Positions 1 to 9,395 of a DNA stretch of 64,000 nt are shown piece after piece. Origin of the DNA: Paraburkholderia metrosideri (lineage in GTDB: Bacteria > Pseudomonadota > Gammaproteobacteria > Burkholderiales > Burkholderiaceae); NCBI RefSeq assembly GCF_904848625.1, contig NZ_CAJHCP010000011.1, forward strand, positions 62,001 through 126,000, read 5' to 3'. A program made the translations under genes and the position numbers. How positions within the stretch are numbered: position 1 is the first letter of the stretch; the number at the start of each line of letters is the position of its first letter. The notes beneath the pieces are model-generated. The model did not search any database, was not told the origin of the DNA, and saw only the letters and a program-made list of their open reading frames with translations.

Positions 1-1
1 C

Positions 2-1033
2 GGCACCGCGCAGCGTGTGCGCGCGGTGGTCGAAGAAGAGCTGGCCAAGCGGGGTCTTGCCAACAGCGAACAGCACCGTTTCTCGGTGGTGTCGAACCCG
101 GAGTTTCTGAAGGAAGGCGCAGCGGTCGACGACTTCATGCGTCCCGACCGCATCGTGCTGGGGGTCGACGAAGACGAAGCCGGCCAGCGCGCGCGCGAAA
201 TGATCAAGCGCCTGTACGCACCGTTCAACCGCAATCACGAACGCACGCTGTATATGGACGTGCGCTCGGCCGAATTCACGAAATACGCCGCTAACGCCAT
301 GCTCGCCACGCGCATCTCGTTCATGAACGAGATGTCGAATCTGGCGGATCGCGTTGGCGCGGATATCGAATCGGTGCGGCGCGGGATCGGCTCGGACCCG
401 CGCATCGGGTATCACTTTCTGTATGCCGGTTGCGGCTACGGCGGCTCGTGCTTCCCGAAGGACGTGCAGGCGCTGATCCGCACCGCGAGCGAAAGCGGCC
501 ACAACCTGCGCATTCTCGAAGCAGTCGAGGAAGTGAACTACAAGCAGAAGGACGTGCTGGTCCAGAAGATCACGGCGAAGCTCGGCGAAGACCTGAGCGG
601 TCGCGCGTTTGCCGTGTGGGGCCTCGCGTTCAAGCCGAATACCGACGACATGCGCGAAGCGCCGAGCCGTCGCGTGATCGCTGAATTGCTGGCGCGCGGC
701 GCCCACGTGCGCGCGTACGACCCGGTCGCCGTAGCGGAAGCACGCCGTGTGTTCGCGATGGATCTGCACGCGGCGCCGGAGCAGCTCGCGCGCCTCACTT
801 TCACGAGCACGCAGGATGAAACGCTCACGGCCGCCGACGCATTGGTGATCGTGACTGAGTGGAAAGAATTCAAGAGTCCCGATTTCGCGCATCTGAAATC
901 GGTACTGAAGTCGCCGCTGATTTTCGACGGCCGCAACCTGTACGAACCGGACGCGATGACCGAACTCGGCATCGACTATCACTCGATTGGACGCCCTTAT
1001 GCCCAACCCTCTGAACTTCCGGCCGATGCCTGA
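2..1033 (+). CDS. ugd: UDP-glucose 6-dehydrogenase (5' end outside window)
   Basis: It oxidises UDP-glucose to UDP-glucuronate with two NAD+, supplying precursors for surface polysaccharides and for the aminoarabinose that modifies lipid A. The reading frame is open to the window edge, so the N-terminal Rossmann domain is missing; the visible 343 residues cover the central and C-terminal domains. The catalytic cysteine lies in GYGGSCFPKD, and NPEFLKEG and FAVWGLAFKPNTDDMREAPS are typical of the UDP-glucose/GDP-mannose dehydrogenase family. The 3' end overlaps the start of the heptose kinase gene by about 35 nt, so the two are translationally linked in a cell-envelope sugar operon. Confidence 0.95.
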   Translation, partial: GTAQRVRAVVEEELAKRGLANSEQHRFSVVSNPEFLKEGAAVDDFMRPDRIVLGVDEDEAGQRAREMIKRLYAPFNRNHERTLYMDVRSAEFTKYAANAMLATRISFMNEMSNLADRVGADIESVRRGIGSDPRIGYHFLYAGCGYGGSCFPKDVQALIRTASESGHNLRILEAVEEVNYKQKDVLVQKITAKLGEDLSGRAFAVWGLAFKPNTDDMREAPSRRVIAELLARGAHVRAYDPVAVAEARRVFAMDLHAAPEQLARLTFTSTQDETLTAADALVIVTEWKEFKSPDFAHLKSVLKSPLIFDGRNLYEPDAMTELGIDYHSIGRPYAQPSELPADA

Positions 1034-2006
1034 CGCCGTGCCCGCGACCTCTGCGCCCACACCGGCACCCGAGCTCACCGTGGTGCCGCGCCAGCAACTG
1101 GGCGCAGCGCGCGTGCTGGTGGTCGGCGACGTGATGCTCGACCGCTACTGGTTCGGCGACGTGAATCGTATTTCGCCGGAAGCACCGGTGCCTGTGGTGC
1201 ATGTGCAGCGTCAGGAGGATCGCCTGGGCGGCGCGGCGAACGTCGCGCGCAACGCGGTCGCGCTGGGCGCGCAAGCCGGGTTGCTCTGCGTGGTCGGCCA
1301 TGACGAGCCAGGCGAGCGCATCGTCCAGTTGCTCGGCGAGAGCGGAGTCACGCCGCATCTCGAACGCGATCCGGCGTTGCTCACCACGATCAAATTGCGC
1401 GTGTTGTCGCGTCAGCAGCAACTGCTGCGGGTCGATTTCGAAAACTCGCCGGCGCACGAAGTGCTGCTCGCGGGTCTCGCGCGTTTCGACGAATTGCTGC
1501 CGTCGCACGATGTGATTCTGATGTCCGATTACGCGAAGGGCGGATTGACGCACGTCACGCAGATGATCGCGAAAGCGCATGCCGCAGGCAAACCGGTGCT
1601 GGTCGATCCGAAGGGCGACGACTGGGAGCGCTATCGCGGCGCGACGCTGATCACGCCGAATCGCGCCGAATTGCGTGAAGTCGTCGGTCAATGGAAATCC
1701 GAAGAAGACCTGATCGCGCGGGTGACGAAACTACGCGCCGATTTGCAGTTCAAGGCGTTGTTGCTGACGCGTTCGGAAGAGGGCATGACGCTCTTCTCCG
1801 ACGACGGCATCCTGCACGCTTCGGCCGTAGCACGCGAAGTGTATGATGTCTCGGGTGCCGGCGACACCGTGATCGCCACGCTCGCGGCCATGCTGGGCGC
1901 GGGTCTCACGCTGGTCGAAGCGGTCGGGTTAGCGAATCGCGCAGCCGGTATCGTGGTCGGCAAACTCGGTACCGCCACCGTCGACTACGACGAACTCTTT
2001 CATTGA
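999..2006 (+). CDS. rfaE1: D-glycero-beta-D-manno-heptose-7-phosphate kinase (single-domain RfaE/HldA)
   Basis: A PfkB-family sugar kinase that phosphorylates heptose-7-phosphate at C1, an early step toward the ADP-heptose of the lipopolysaccharide inner core. The N-terminal GDVMLDRYWFGDVNRISPEAP and the C-terminal DVSGAGDT anion-hole motif are diagnostic. The protein ends after the kinase domain (about 335 residues), so the nucleotidyltransferase half found in enterobacterial HldE must be encoded elsewhere, as is usual in Burkholderiaceae. I chose ATG 999; TTG 987 and ATG 1026 are alternatives and none has a strong ribosome-binding site, which fits coupling to ugd. Confidence 0.9.
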   Translation: MPNPLNFRPMPDAVPATSAPTPAPELTVVPRQQLGAARVLVVGDVMLDRYWFGDVNRISPEAPVPVVHVQRQEDRLGGAANVARNAVALGAQAGLLCVVGHDEPGERIVQLLGESGVTPHLERDPALLTTIKLRVLSRQQQLLRVDFENSPAHEVLLAGLARFDELLPSHDVILMSDYAKGGLTHVTQMIAKAHAAGKPVLVDPKGDDWERYRGATLITPNRAELREVVGQWKSEEDLIARVTKLRADLQFKALLLTRSEEGMTLFSDDGILHASAVAREVYDVSGAGDTVIATLAAMLGAGLTLVEAVGLANRAAGIVVGKLGTATVDYDELFH

Positions 2007-2099
2007 TGCGGTCCGCCGGGTTCTTTCGTTACGCGCCGTCGGGCGGCGTAAAAAAGAATCCGCGGGGCGTCAACTGAAACCCATTACAGCAGGACCACC

Positions 2100-3092
2100 A
2101 TGACTCTCATCGTCACCGGCGCGGCCGGTTTTATCGGCAGCAATCTCGTGAAGGCGCTCAACGAGCGCGGCGAACAACGCATCATTGCCGTCGACAACCT
2201 CACACGCGCGGACAAGTTCAAGAATCTGGTCGATTGCGAGATCGACGATTATCTCGACAAGACCGAATTCGTCGAGCGCTTCAGGCGCGGCGACTTCGGC
2301 AAAGTGCGCGCGATTTTCCACGAAGGTGCCTGTTCAGACACGATGGAAACCGACGGCCGCTACATGATGGACAACAACTTCCGCTATAGCCGCGAGGTGC
2401 TCGATGTCTGCCAGGCGCAGAACATCCAGTTCCTGTATGCGTCGTCGGCGGCGACGTATGGCGGGTCGAGCCGCTTTGTTGAAGAGCGCGAAGTCGAGCA
2501 GCCGCTGAACGTGTACGGTTATTCGAAGTTCCTGTTCGACCAGGTGGTTCGCCGCGTGTTGCCCACCGCGAAGAGCCAGATTGCCGGCTTCCGTTACTTC
2601 AACGTGTACGGGCCGCGAGAAACGCACAAAGCGCGCATGGCGTCGGTCGCATTTCACAACTTCAACCAGTTTCGCGCTGACGGCAAAGTCAAGCTGTTCG
2701 GCGAGTACAACGGTTATGCAGCGGGCGAGCAAACGCGCGACTTCGTTTCGATCGAAGACGTCGTGAAGGTCAACCTGTTCTTCTTCGACAACCCGGACAA
2801 GTCAGGCATCTTCAACCTGGGCAGTGGCCGCGCGCAACCGTTCAACGACATCGCCAGCACGGTGGTCAACACGCTGCGTTCGTTGAACAACGAGCCGGCG
2901 TTGTCGCTGGCGGAGCAGGTGCAGCGTGGTCTGATCGAATACATTCCGTTCCCTGACGCGTTGCGCGGCAAGTATCAATGCTTCACCCAGGCCGATCAGT
3001 CGAAGCTGCGCGCAGCCGGTTACGACGCGCCGTTTTTGAGCGTGCAGGAAGGTGTCGATCGATACGTACGTTGGCTGTTCGGCCAGGTGTAA
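2100..3092 (+). CDS. hldD: ADP-L-glycero-D-manno-heptose 6-epimerase
   Basis: It epimerises ADP-D,D-heptose to ADP-L,D-heptose, the last step before heptose is transferred to the lipopolysaccharide core. It is an extended short-chain dehydrogenase with the NADP-binding TGAAGFIGSNL at the N-terminus and the catalytic YGYSK near residue 140. Its 330 residues are the normal family length. It follows rfaE1 by 93 nt and carries the purine-rich site AGCAGGA before the ATG. Adjacency with the kinase makes a compact heptose module. Confidence 0.95.
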   Translation: MTLIVTGAAGFIGSNLVKALNERGEQRIIAVDNLTRADKFKNLVDCEIDDYLDKTEFVERFRRGDFGKVRAIFHEGACSDTMETDGRYMMDNNFRYSREVLDVCQAQNIQFLYASSAATYGGSSRFVEEREVEQPLNVYGYSKFLFDQVVRRVLPTAKSQIAGFRYFNVYGPRETHKARMASVAFHNFNQFRADGKVKLFGEYNGYAAGEQTRDFVSIEDVVKVNLFFFDNPDKSGIFNLGSGRAQPFNDIASTVVNTLRSLNNEPALSLAEQVQRGLIEYIPFPDALRGKYQCFTQADQSKLRAAGYDAPFLSVQEGVDRYVRWLFGQV

Positions 3093-3169
3093 ATAATTCG
3101 GATACCTCTTTAAACTGGAATCTCCCGGTTGGTGATGGTCGCCAACCGGTTGTACGAGGGAGATTCCAT

Positions 3170-3535
3170 ATGTTTCGAAAAATTCTGGTTACCGCGGCAA
3201 TGCTCGCCGCCTTCGGTCACGCGTACGCGGCGGTCGACGTCAACACGGCTAATGAAGATGCGCTGCGCGGCATCAAGGGCATTGGTCCGGCCAAAGCCAA
3301 AGCCATTCTCGACGAACGCACAGCGCATGGTCCGTTCAAAGACCCGGCCGACCTCGGCAAGCGCGTCAAGGGCATGGGCGGGCATACCGTCGAGCGCCTG
3401 CAGGCGGAGGGTCTCGCTGTCGGTCCGGCTGGCGCGGCTGCTAACGCGCAGACTGCGGCGTCTTCACAGGCCAAAGGCACGACCGTTTCGGCCGATGCGT
3501 CCAAAGCCAATCCCACGGTGACGGTCAAGAAATAG
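3170..3535 (+). CDS. ComEA-like helix-hairpin-helix secreted protein
   Basis: A 121-residue protein with a signal peptide (MFRKILVTAAML...AYA) followed by a tandem helix-hairpin-helix domain: VDVNTANEDALRGIKGIGPA and the GPFKDPADLGKRVKGMG segment. This fold binds DNA non-specifically in the periplasm and in ComEA captures incoming DNA during natural transformation. The C-terminal 35 residues are Ala/Thr/Lys-rich and look disordered. ATG 3170 has the ribosome-binding site GAGGGAG 8 nt upstream; a longer in-frame extension upstream lacks a signal sequence and is not used here. No other competence gene is nearby, so a role in DNA uptake is inferred from the domain only. Confidence 0.85.
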   Translation: MFRKILVTAAMLAAFGHAYAAVDVNTANEDALRGIKGIGPAKAKAILDERTAHGPFKDPADLGKRVKGMGGHTVERLQAEGLAVGPAGAAANAQTAASSQAKGTTVSADASKANPTVTVKK

Positions 3536-3543
3536 CCTGAACT

Positions 3544-3583
3544 GGGCTGCGTGCGCAGGCCTGGTTATCTGCATACGCAGCCC
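3544..3583 (+). terminator. Possible stem-loop after comEA-like gene
   Basis: A 9-bp inverted repeat (GGGCTGCGT / ACGCAGCCC) with a 22-nt loop lies just after the stop codon. It is followed by a mixed GT-rich stretch rather than a clean T tract, so termination here is uncertain. Confidence 0.35.
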
Positions 3584-3657
3584 GTTGCCGTTTGTTTCCC
3601 CCTTCATGGTCGGAGTGGATCAGCACACTCCTTCAGCTGTCATGCAAATGACTGGCT

Positions 3658-3685
3658 CCCGCGGTACTCAGCCGCGGGCTTTTTG
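3658..3685 (+). terminator. Rho-independent terminator
   Basis: CCCGCGG and CCGCGGG pair across a 7-nt loop and are followed by CTTTTT. It sits between the ComEA-like gene and cysM and should end transcription of the heptose/comEA-like unit. Confidence 0.75.
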
Positions 3686-3854
3686 CGCTCCCGCTTAGCT
3701 TGAAGGTGTTTCTATGCGCCCACGCAGCGCTTTGCGTAAGCCGTTGGCGGGCTCCTGCATCCATGCAGGCAGAAGGGCCGCCCGGCAGTCACGAGCACGG
3801 TAGTTTAGAATCGACGGATTGCAGACTCCCCGCAGCGACAGCACCAGAACCGAT

Positions 3855-4757
3855 ATGGCTTACAAAACGATTGAAGATACGATCGGCAATACGCCGCTCG
3901 TGCAACTCGTCCGGCTCCCCGACGACGAAATCCGCAGCCGCAATAACGTGATCCTTGCGAAGCTCGAGGGGAACAATCCCGCGGGGTCGGTGAAAGATCG
4001 CCCGGCGTTGTCGATGATCAAGAAAGCCGAAGCGCGCGGGCGTATCAAGCCGGGCGACACGCTGATCGAATCGACCAGCGGCAACACCGGTATCGCGCTT
4101 GCCATGGCGGCAGCGATCCGTGGCTACAAGATGGTTCTGATCATGCCGGAAGATCTGTCGGTGGAACGCCGTCAGAGCATGGCGGCGTATGGCGCGCAGA
4201 TCATTCTGACGCCCGTCACCGGCGGCATGGAATACGCGCGCGATCTGGCCGAGCAGATGCAGCGCGAAGGCAAGGGCATCATCCTCGACCAGTTCGCGAA
4301 TCCGGATAACCCGGCGGCGCACGTCGAAGGCACGGGCCCGGAAATCTGGCACGACACCGAAGGGCGCATCACGCACTTCGTTTCGTCGATGGGAACGACC
4401 GGCACGATCATGGGCGTGTCCGCTTATCTGAAAACGCAAAATCAGGCGATCGAGATTATCGGTGCGCAACCGGAAGAGGGGTCGCGTATTCCGGGTATCC
4501 GCAAATGGCCGGAAGCTTATCTGCCGAAAATTTTCGACCGCAGCCGCGTGGACCGCGTCGAGAATGTGAGCCAGGCCGCTGCTGAGGCAATGGCGCGGCG
4601 CATGGCATCGGTTGAAGGGATCTTCGCCGGCATTTCGTCAGGCGGGGCCTGTGAAGTGGCGCTGCGTATCGCGCGCCAGGTTGAGAATGCGACGATCGTG
4701 TTCATCGTTTGCGATCGTGGCGACCGTTATCTGTCGACCGGGGTGTTCCCCGCGTGA
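3855..4757 (+). CDS. cysM: Cysteine synthase B (O-acetylserine sulfhydrylase)
   Basis: A pyridoxal-phosphate enzyme that makes L-cysteine (or S-sulfocysteine) from O-acetylserine and sulfide (or thiosulfate). The PLP lysine is in NPAGSVKDRPA near residue 43, the substrate loop is STSGNTGIALA and the phosphate-binding loop is GTTGTIMGV. The 300-residue length matches CysM rather than the longer CysK. The start ATG at 3855 begins MAYKTIEDTIGNTPLVQL, a conserved family N-terminus; the longer upstream reading frame is unlikely. The gene is monocistronic between two terminators. Confidence 0.94.
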   Translation: MAYKTIEDTIGNTPLVQLVRLPDDEIRSRNNVILAKLEGNNPAGSVKDRPALSMIKKAEARGRIKPGDTLIESTSGNTGIALAMAAAIRGYKMVLIMPEDLSVERRQSMAAYGAQIILTPVTGGMEYARDLAEQMQREGKGIILDQFANPDNPAAHVEGTGPEIWHDTEGRITHFVSSMGTTGTIMGVSAYLKTQNQAIEIIGAQPEEGSRIPGIRKWPEAYLPKIFDRSRVDRVENVSQAAAEAMARRMASVEGIFAGISSGGACEVALRIARQVENATIVFIVCDRGDRYLSTGVFPA

Positions 4758-4790
4758 GCCAGTGACGCTGGTGCTCACAGCAAGGTAGCC

Positions 4791-4831
4791 AAAAAAAGCG
4801 CCGGTCAGTTTTTAACTGACCGGCGCTTTTT
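4791..4831. terminator. Bidirectional terminator between cysM and mltB
   Basis: A perfect 13-bp stem (GCGCCGGTCAGTT / AACTGACCGGCGC) is flanked by A7 on the left and T5 on the right, so it can work on both strands for these convergent genes. Confidence 0.92.
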
Positions 4832-4876
4832 CAATGCCACTCGCGCCTAACGTGCATCCGGCGCTCGCATCGCAAA

Positions 4877-6109
4877 CTATTGCGATGCCCCGCCCGACGA
4901 CGAAGCCCCGTTGCTGATCGCATTTGCTGCATCACTAGCCTGCATCTGTTCCTTCACACGCTGGCCTAACTGATAAACCGCCAGCGCATAAAAGAAGCTG
5001 CGGTTATAGCGCGTCAACACATAGAAGTTCTTCAGACCCAGCACGAACTCGGTGCCGCGTCCCGGCGACGGCAGATCCACCACCGTCACCGGCGTACCCG
5101 CTTCCGCAGCGACATCCACATCCGGCTGGTTCAGCAGCAAGCCGGCGCGCAGCAACTGCGAGAGCGGCCAGCGCGGTTCAGGCTGGCCGTCGGCAGCCGC
5201 TTGCGCCACCCCCAGGCTGCCCGCGTCGGAGCCGATTTTCCACACCACCGGCCGGCCGCTTTCCCAACCGTTCTGACGCAGATAGTTCGCCACGCTGCCA
5301 ATCGCGTCCGCCTGATTCGTGCGCAGGTCGATCTGCTTGTTACCGTCATAGCTCACCGCATATTTGACGATGCTGCTCGGCAGGAACTGCGGAATGCCAA
5401 TCGCGCCGGTGTACGACCCGAGCACCGTGGTCGGATCGATTTGCGAATCGCGCGTCCATACCAGGTAGTCTTCGAGATTCTTGCGGAAGGTCGCCTGACG
5501 ATCTCCGCGATTAGCCGTAGCCGGGTAGTCGAAGCTGAGCGTGGTCAACGCGTCGAGCACGCGGAAGTTGCCCATGAAGCGGCCATAAATCGTCTCCACC
5601 CCGAGGATGCCGACGATCACCTCCGGTGGCACGCCGAACTCCTCGTACGCGCGTTGTAGCGTCGCCTGATTCGCGCGCCAGAAGCGCACACCCGCGTTGA
5701 TGCGGACCGGGTCGAGGAAGCGCGACTGATACACGCGCCAGTTCTTGACCGTGGGCGACGCCGACGGCGTGACGAGTTTCACCGCGGTCGCCGAATAGCT
5801 CGCGCTGGCAAACAGCGCGTGCAGCGTGGCCGGGTCGAAGTCGTAGCGCGCGACCATGTCGTCGATGAACACGTTGACGTCGGGATTGTTCGCGTAGCGC
5901 TGCGGGATGATCTCTTCTTCGAATGTTTGCCCTTGCTGCGCAGCCGGTTGTGGCTGGCTTTGCGCAACCAGTACCGGCGGCTTTTTGCCGACGCTTTGTG
6001 CGACGGCCGGACTGGTTGCCATGATCATGCACGATGCAACAGCCAATGCGGTGGCCAGCGTGCTGATGCGTAGCCGGTTTCGTGCGGACAGAGCAAGCTT
6101 GACGGTCAT
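4877..6109 (-). CDS. mltB: Lytic murein transglycosylase B
   Basis: It cleaves the glycan strand of peptidoglycan, releasing 1,6-anhydromuropeptides during wall remodelling. The SLT_2 domain is present with the catalytic glutamate in GILGVETIYGRFMG, followed by the YTGAIGIPQFLPSS substrate-groove motif. The N-terminus is a hydrophobic signal sequence ending near AVAQ with no lipobox cysteine in the usual place, so it is predicted to be soluble in the periplasm rather than a lipoprotein. I chose ATG 6109 over the TTG three codons upstream. Length (410 residues) is within the family range. Confidence 0.92.
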   Translation of the reverse strand: MTVKLALSARNRLRISTLATALAVASCMIMATSPAVAQSVGKKPPVLVAQSQPQPAAQQGQTFEEEIIPQRYANNPDVNVFIDDMVARYDFDPATLHALFASASYSATAVKLVTPSASPTVKNWRVYQSRFLDPVRINAGVRFWRANQATLQRAYEEFGVPPEVIVGILGVETIYGRFMGNFRVLDALTTLSFDYPATANRGDRQATFRKNLEDYLVWTRDSQIDPTTVLGSYTGAIGIPQFLPSSIVKYAVSYDGNKQIDLRTNQADAIGSVANYLRQNGWESGRPVVWKIGSDAGSLGVAQAAADGQPEPRWPLSQLLRAGLLLNQPDVDVAAEAGTPVTVVDLPSPGRGTEFVLGLKNFYVLTRYNRSFFYALAVYQLGQRVKEQMQASDAANAISNGASSSGGASQ

Positions 6110-6332
6110 AGTGTGCAAGGAGGCAGGGCGAAAGAGACAGGTAAATTGGTTCGGGGCAGTATACCCGACGCCTTCCGCAAAACCGTGCCCGTTACGTCAC
6201 TGCAACGTCATGGCCACGTTTATCGCGACATCGTGTGGTAACTTCGTAAATGTTGGCGCGCCAAGGGCGCGCGCCCCCTGGATGGAGACACGCAGCGCGC
6301 GCTTCAAAGAAGCCGCGCCGCAGAAGAGAACC

Positions 6333-7256
6333 ATGGCAACAGGCTTTTATTCTCATGCCGATTGTCTGCTGCACGACATGGGGCAATGGCATCCCGAATG
6401 TCCGGCGCGCCTGCAGGCAATCGAAGATCAACTGATCGCGAGCCGCATCGACTCGCTGATCGAGCGCGAGTCGCCGCCGCTCGCCGACGAAGCCGCGCTG
6501 CTGCGCGTGCATACTCAGGCGCATGTCGATTACATCCGCAGCCGTTCGCCCGTTGAGGGCATCGCCGAGATCGATCCCGATACGACGATGAACCCGCATA
6601 CCTGGCAGGCGGCGTTGCGCGCGGCGGGCGCTGCGGTAGCGGCGACGGACGCGGTGATCGAAGGCCGTTACGACAATGCCTTTTGCAGCGTACGGCCGCC
6701 CGGCCATCATGCGGAGCCGGCACGCGCAATGGGCTTCTGTTTCTTCAACAATGTCGCTATCGCCGCACGTCACGCGCTCGACGTGCACGGTATGCAGCGC
6801 GTGGCGATCATCGACTTCGACGTGCATCACGGCAACGGCACCGAGGCGGCCTTTTCGGGCGACTCGCGTGTGCTGATGTGCAGCATCTTCCAGCATCCGT
6901 TCTATCCATTCACCGGCGCGGACAACCAGGCGCCGAACATGTGCAACGTACCGATGCCGGCGCGTTCGAAAGGCATGGCGGTGCGCGAGGCGGTCGATAT
7001 GTTGTGGCTGCCGCGTTTGCATGAATTCAAGCCCGAGATGCTGTTCATCTCGGCAGGCTTTGATGCGCATCGCGAAGACGACCTCGGCAACATGGGCCTC
7101 GTCGAAGACGACTACGCGTGGATCACCGACCAGATGCGCGAAATCGCGAAACGCTATGCGCGTGGGCGGATCGTCAGTTGTCTCGAGGGCGGATATAACC
7201 TGTCGGCGCTTGGGCGCAGTGTGGTCGCTCACGTGCGTTCGCTCGCGGGAATCTGA
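6333..7256 (+). CDS. Histone deacetylase family protein (acetylpolyamine amidohydrolase-like)
   Basis: A zinc-dependent deacetylase of the arginase/HDAC fold, 307 residues. Bacterial members act on acetylated polyamines or other small amides rather than histones. Visible zinc and active-site motifs are RPPGHHAEP, DFDVHHGNGT and SAGFDAHREDDLG, plus the glycine-rich loop CLEGGYNL near the end. The chosen ATG at 6333 has the purine-rich AGAAGAGA upstream and starts MATGFYSHADCLLHD; the long upstream open frame has no family resemblance. The substrate cannot be told from sequence. Confidence 0.9.
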   Translation: MATGFYSHADCLLHDMGQWHPECPARLQAIEDQLIASRIDSLIERESPPLADEAALLRVHTQAHVDYIRSRSPVEGIAEIDPDTTMNPHTWQAALRAAGAAVAATDAVIEGRYDNAFCSVRPPGHHAEPARAMGFCFFNNVAIAARHALDVHGMQRVAIIDFDVHHGNGTEAAFSGDSRVLMCSIFQHPFYPFTGADNQAPNMCNVPMPARSKGMAVREAVDMLWLPRLHEFKPEMLFISAGFDAHREDDLGNMGLVEDDYAWITDQMREIAKRYARGRIVSCLEGGYNLSALGRSVVAHVRSLAGI

Positions 7257-7318
7257 GCCTCGCTGCGTGCGCGCCGCTGCAGCAATGCAGAAGCAATCAC
7301 AGCGAAGAGGAGCTAGCC

Positions 7319-8125
7319 GTGAATTCCGACGACACCCGCAACACCTCGCCGGTCGAGATCGAACACGATGCCTATGGCGTTAAAGGCGTCGTGAGTCTGA
7401 CGATGAACCGGCCCGACGCGTTCAACGCGCTATCTGAAGCAATGCTTGATGGTCTGCAGGATGGGTTGAACGGCATTGCACAGTCCAACGGCGCACGCGT
7501 GGTCGTGATTGCCGCGGCGGGACGCGCGTTCTGCGCCGGACACGATCTGAAGGAGATGCGCGCGGCGCCGTCGCTGGCTTATTACCAGGCGCTATTCGCG
7601 CGCTGCACGAAGCTGATGATGACGATCCAGCGTCTGCCGCAGCCAGTGATCGCGCGCGTGCAGGGCGTTGCGACGGCGGCCGGCTGTCAACTGGTGGCGA
7701 TGTGCGATCTGGCGGTCGCGGCGGACACCGCACGTTTCGCGGTGTCCGGCGTGAATCTCGGGCTTTTTTGCGCGACGCCTTCGGTGCCGCTATCGCGCAA
7801 TCTGTCGCGCAAGGCGGCGCTTGAAATGCTGCTCACCGGCGATTTCATCGATGCCGCGCAAGCAAAGCAGCAAGGCCTCGTGAACCGCGTGGTTCCATTG
7901 GACGCGCTCGATGCGGAGTTGGCGAGGCTCGCCACCAGCATCTGCGCGAAACCGGTCGAAGCGGTGAGCGCAGGCAAAGGGCTTTTCTATCGTCAGCTCG
8001 AGATGGGGATTGAAGCGGCGTATCAACTCGCCGGCCAGACGATGGCCTGCAACATGATGGACGAGTCGGCTCTCGAAGGCGTGCAGGCGTTCATCGATAA
8101 ACGCCCGCCGGACTGGAAACGCTGA
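7319..8125 (+). CDS. Enoyl-CoA hydratase/isomerase family protein
   Basis: A 268-residue crotonase-fold protein with the oxyanion-hole motifs AFCAGHDLKEM and ATAAGCQLVAMCDLAVAA. In true hydratases a glutamate lies in the segment corresponding to VNLGLFCATPSVPLSR, but here that position is not acidic. This resembles the ECHDC3-like subgroup, so hydration activity is doubtful. It starts at GTG 7319 with a strong GAGGAGCT ribosome-binding site and lies 62 nt after the deacetylase gene, probably co-transcribed. It could be a hydrolase, isomerase or CoA-binding accessory protein. Confidence 0.88.
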   Translation: MNSDDTRNTSPVEIEHDAYGVKGVVSLTMNRPDAFNALSEAMLDGLQDGLNGIAQSNGARVVVIAAAGRAFCAGHDLKEMRAAPSLAYYQALFARCTKLMMTIQRLPQPVIARVQGVATAAGCQLVAMCDLAVAADTARFAVSGVNLGLFCATPSVPLSRNLSRKAALEMLLTGDFIDAAQAKQQGLVNRVVPLDALDAELARLATSICAKPVEAVSAGKGLFYRQLEMGIEAAYQLAGQTMACNMMDESALEGVQAFIDKRPPDWKR

Positions 8126-8231
8126 GCGGCTTGCTCATTGGTCGCCGATCACGCGAGCGCAATCACCGCGCTTCGCAACAGTGAGGGCTTGCGAAAACGA
8201 GGCCTCTGCAACAGCTGGCGCCCATCGCCGC

Positions 8232-9149
8232 TCACGCCCGCACCAGCCGCCTGTCGATCCAGTCGATCAATGCACCGATCACCCGATCCCGATCCATATC
8301 ATTCATCGTCTCGTGATAGCTGCCGTCGTGCAGCGTAAGCGTCTTGTCCGGCGACCCCGCATGCTGGCCAAATTCGCGGCTGCCTTCGGGCTCGGTGAGT
8401 TTGTCTTCGGTGCCATGAAATACCAGCAGCGGCATACGCAACGCCGCCCGTCCCCGTTCGATACGCGCCATCGCCAGCAGCAACTCTGCGCCCGTGCGCG
8501 CCGGAATCGCACCGTGATGCACGAGCGGATCGTTACGATTGGCGTTCACCACAGGCTGAAGACGCGACAGCAACGCGGCGTCGATTTTCATCGCCGGAAA
8601 GGTGGGGTAGAGACGGCTGATGAGCTGGCTTAGCTTGAGCATCCAGCCAGGCACGTCGCGCCCAGGCGCAAGCGCGGGACTCGACAGGATCAGGCCGTTC
8701 AACCGGCGACCCGTCGCTTCGAGTCTGTCGATCGCGTAGAGCGCGGCCACCGCGCCGCCCATGCTGTGTCCCATCAGGAACAGCGGCACGCAACTTTGCG
8801 CCGCCTCGTCGAGCAGCGCCTGGGTATCCAGCAGATAGTCGTCGAAACGCTTTACATAGGCTCGCTTGCCGGGTGCGTGCCCGTGGCCGCGCAAATCGAT
8901 TGCAACCAGTTCGATGCCGACCGCGTTCAGACGTGCCGCCAGTGCCGCATAGCGGCCCGCGTGCTCAGCCAGACCATGCACCAGCGCGACTGTGGCGCGC
9001 GCCTGTCCGATCGCCGGCCAGCGGTATAGCGGCAGTTCCACGCCGTCGGCCGTCGTCACCGACGAGCGCGGCAGCACCGCAGTGTTGCGGCCGACGTTGA
9101 CGCCGCTCGGGTGCGCGTTGCTGTTCGAGCTCGGTTGAGATGTCTCCAT
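8232..9149 (-). CDS. Alpha/beta hydrolase (monoacylglycerol lipase-like)
   Basis: A serine hydrolase of the Hydrolase_4 type. The nucleophile elbow is GHSMGG, the oxyanion region is VHGLAEHAGRY, and the acid and base fit VFHGTEDKLTEP (Asp) and DGSYHETMND (His). Monoacylglycerol lipases and lysophospholipases of about 300 residues have this architecture and release fatty acids from glycerides. I place the start at ATG 9149; ATG 9191 is an in-frame alternative giving 14 more residues. No signal peptide is seen, so it is probably cytoplasmic. It is convergent with the crotonase-fold gene. Confidence 0.85.
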   Translation of the reverse strand: METSQPSSNSNAHPSGVNVGRNTAVLPRSSVTTADGVELPLYRWPAIGQARATVALVHGLAEHAGRYAALAARLNAVGIELVAIDLRGHGHAPGKRAYVKRFDDYLLDTQALLDEAAQSCVPLFLMGHSMGGAVAALYAIDRLEATGRRLNGLILSSPALAPGRDVPGWMLKLSQLISRLYPTFPAMKIDAALLSRLQPVVNANRNDPLVHHGAIPARTGAELLLAMARIERGRAALRMPLLVFHGTEDKLTEPEGSREFGQHAGSPDKTLTLHDGSYHETMNDMDRDRVIGALIDWIDRRLVRA

Positions 9150-9395
9150 GGTGGCGGCGTACCCTGATCCTGATTGGTGAGGCCCGATCATAGTCGGAGC
9201 CGCGCCTGGCGCGCGACCCTCGCGTACCTTCGGATCCCTCTAATGCTCACAGGTTATGAAAAGATCGGAATTGATTATTAAAGGGAATGTCAGCGCTGCG
9301 GTAGAATTGCGGCCTCAAATCCCAATAAAAGCAACGGCGGCCGCTTGTCGGGAGCGTACAACGCTCGCGAACAGACTCCGCCGTTTCGTTTTTCC

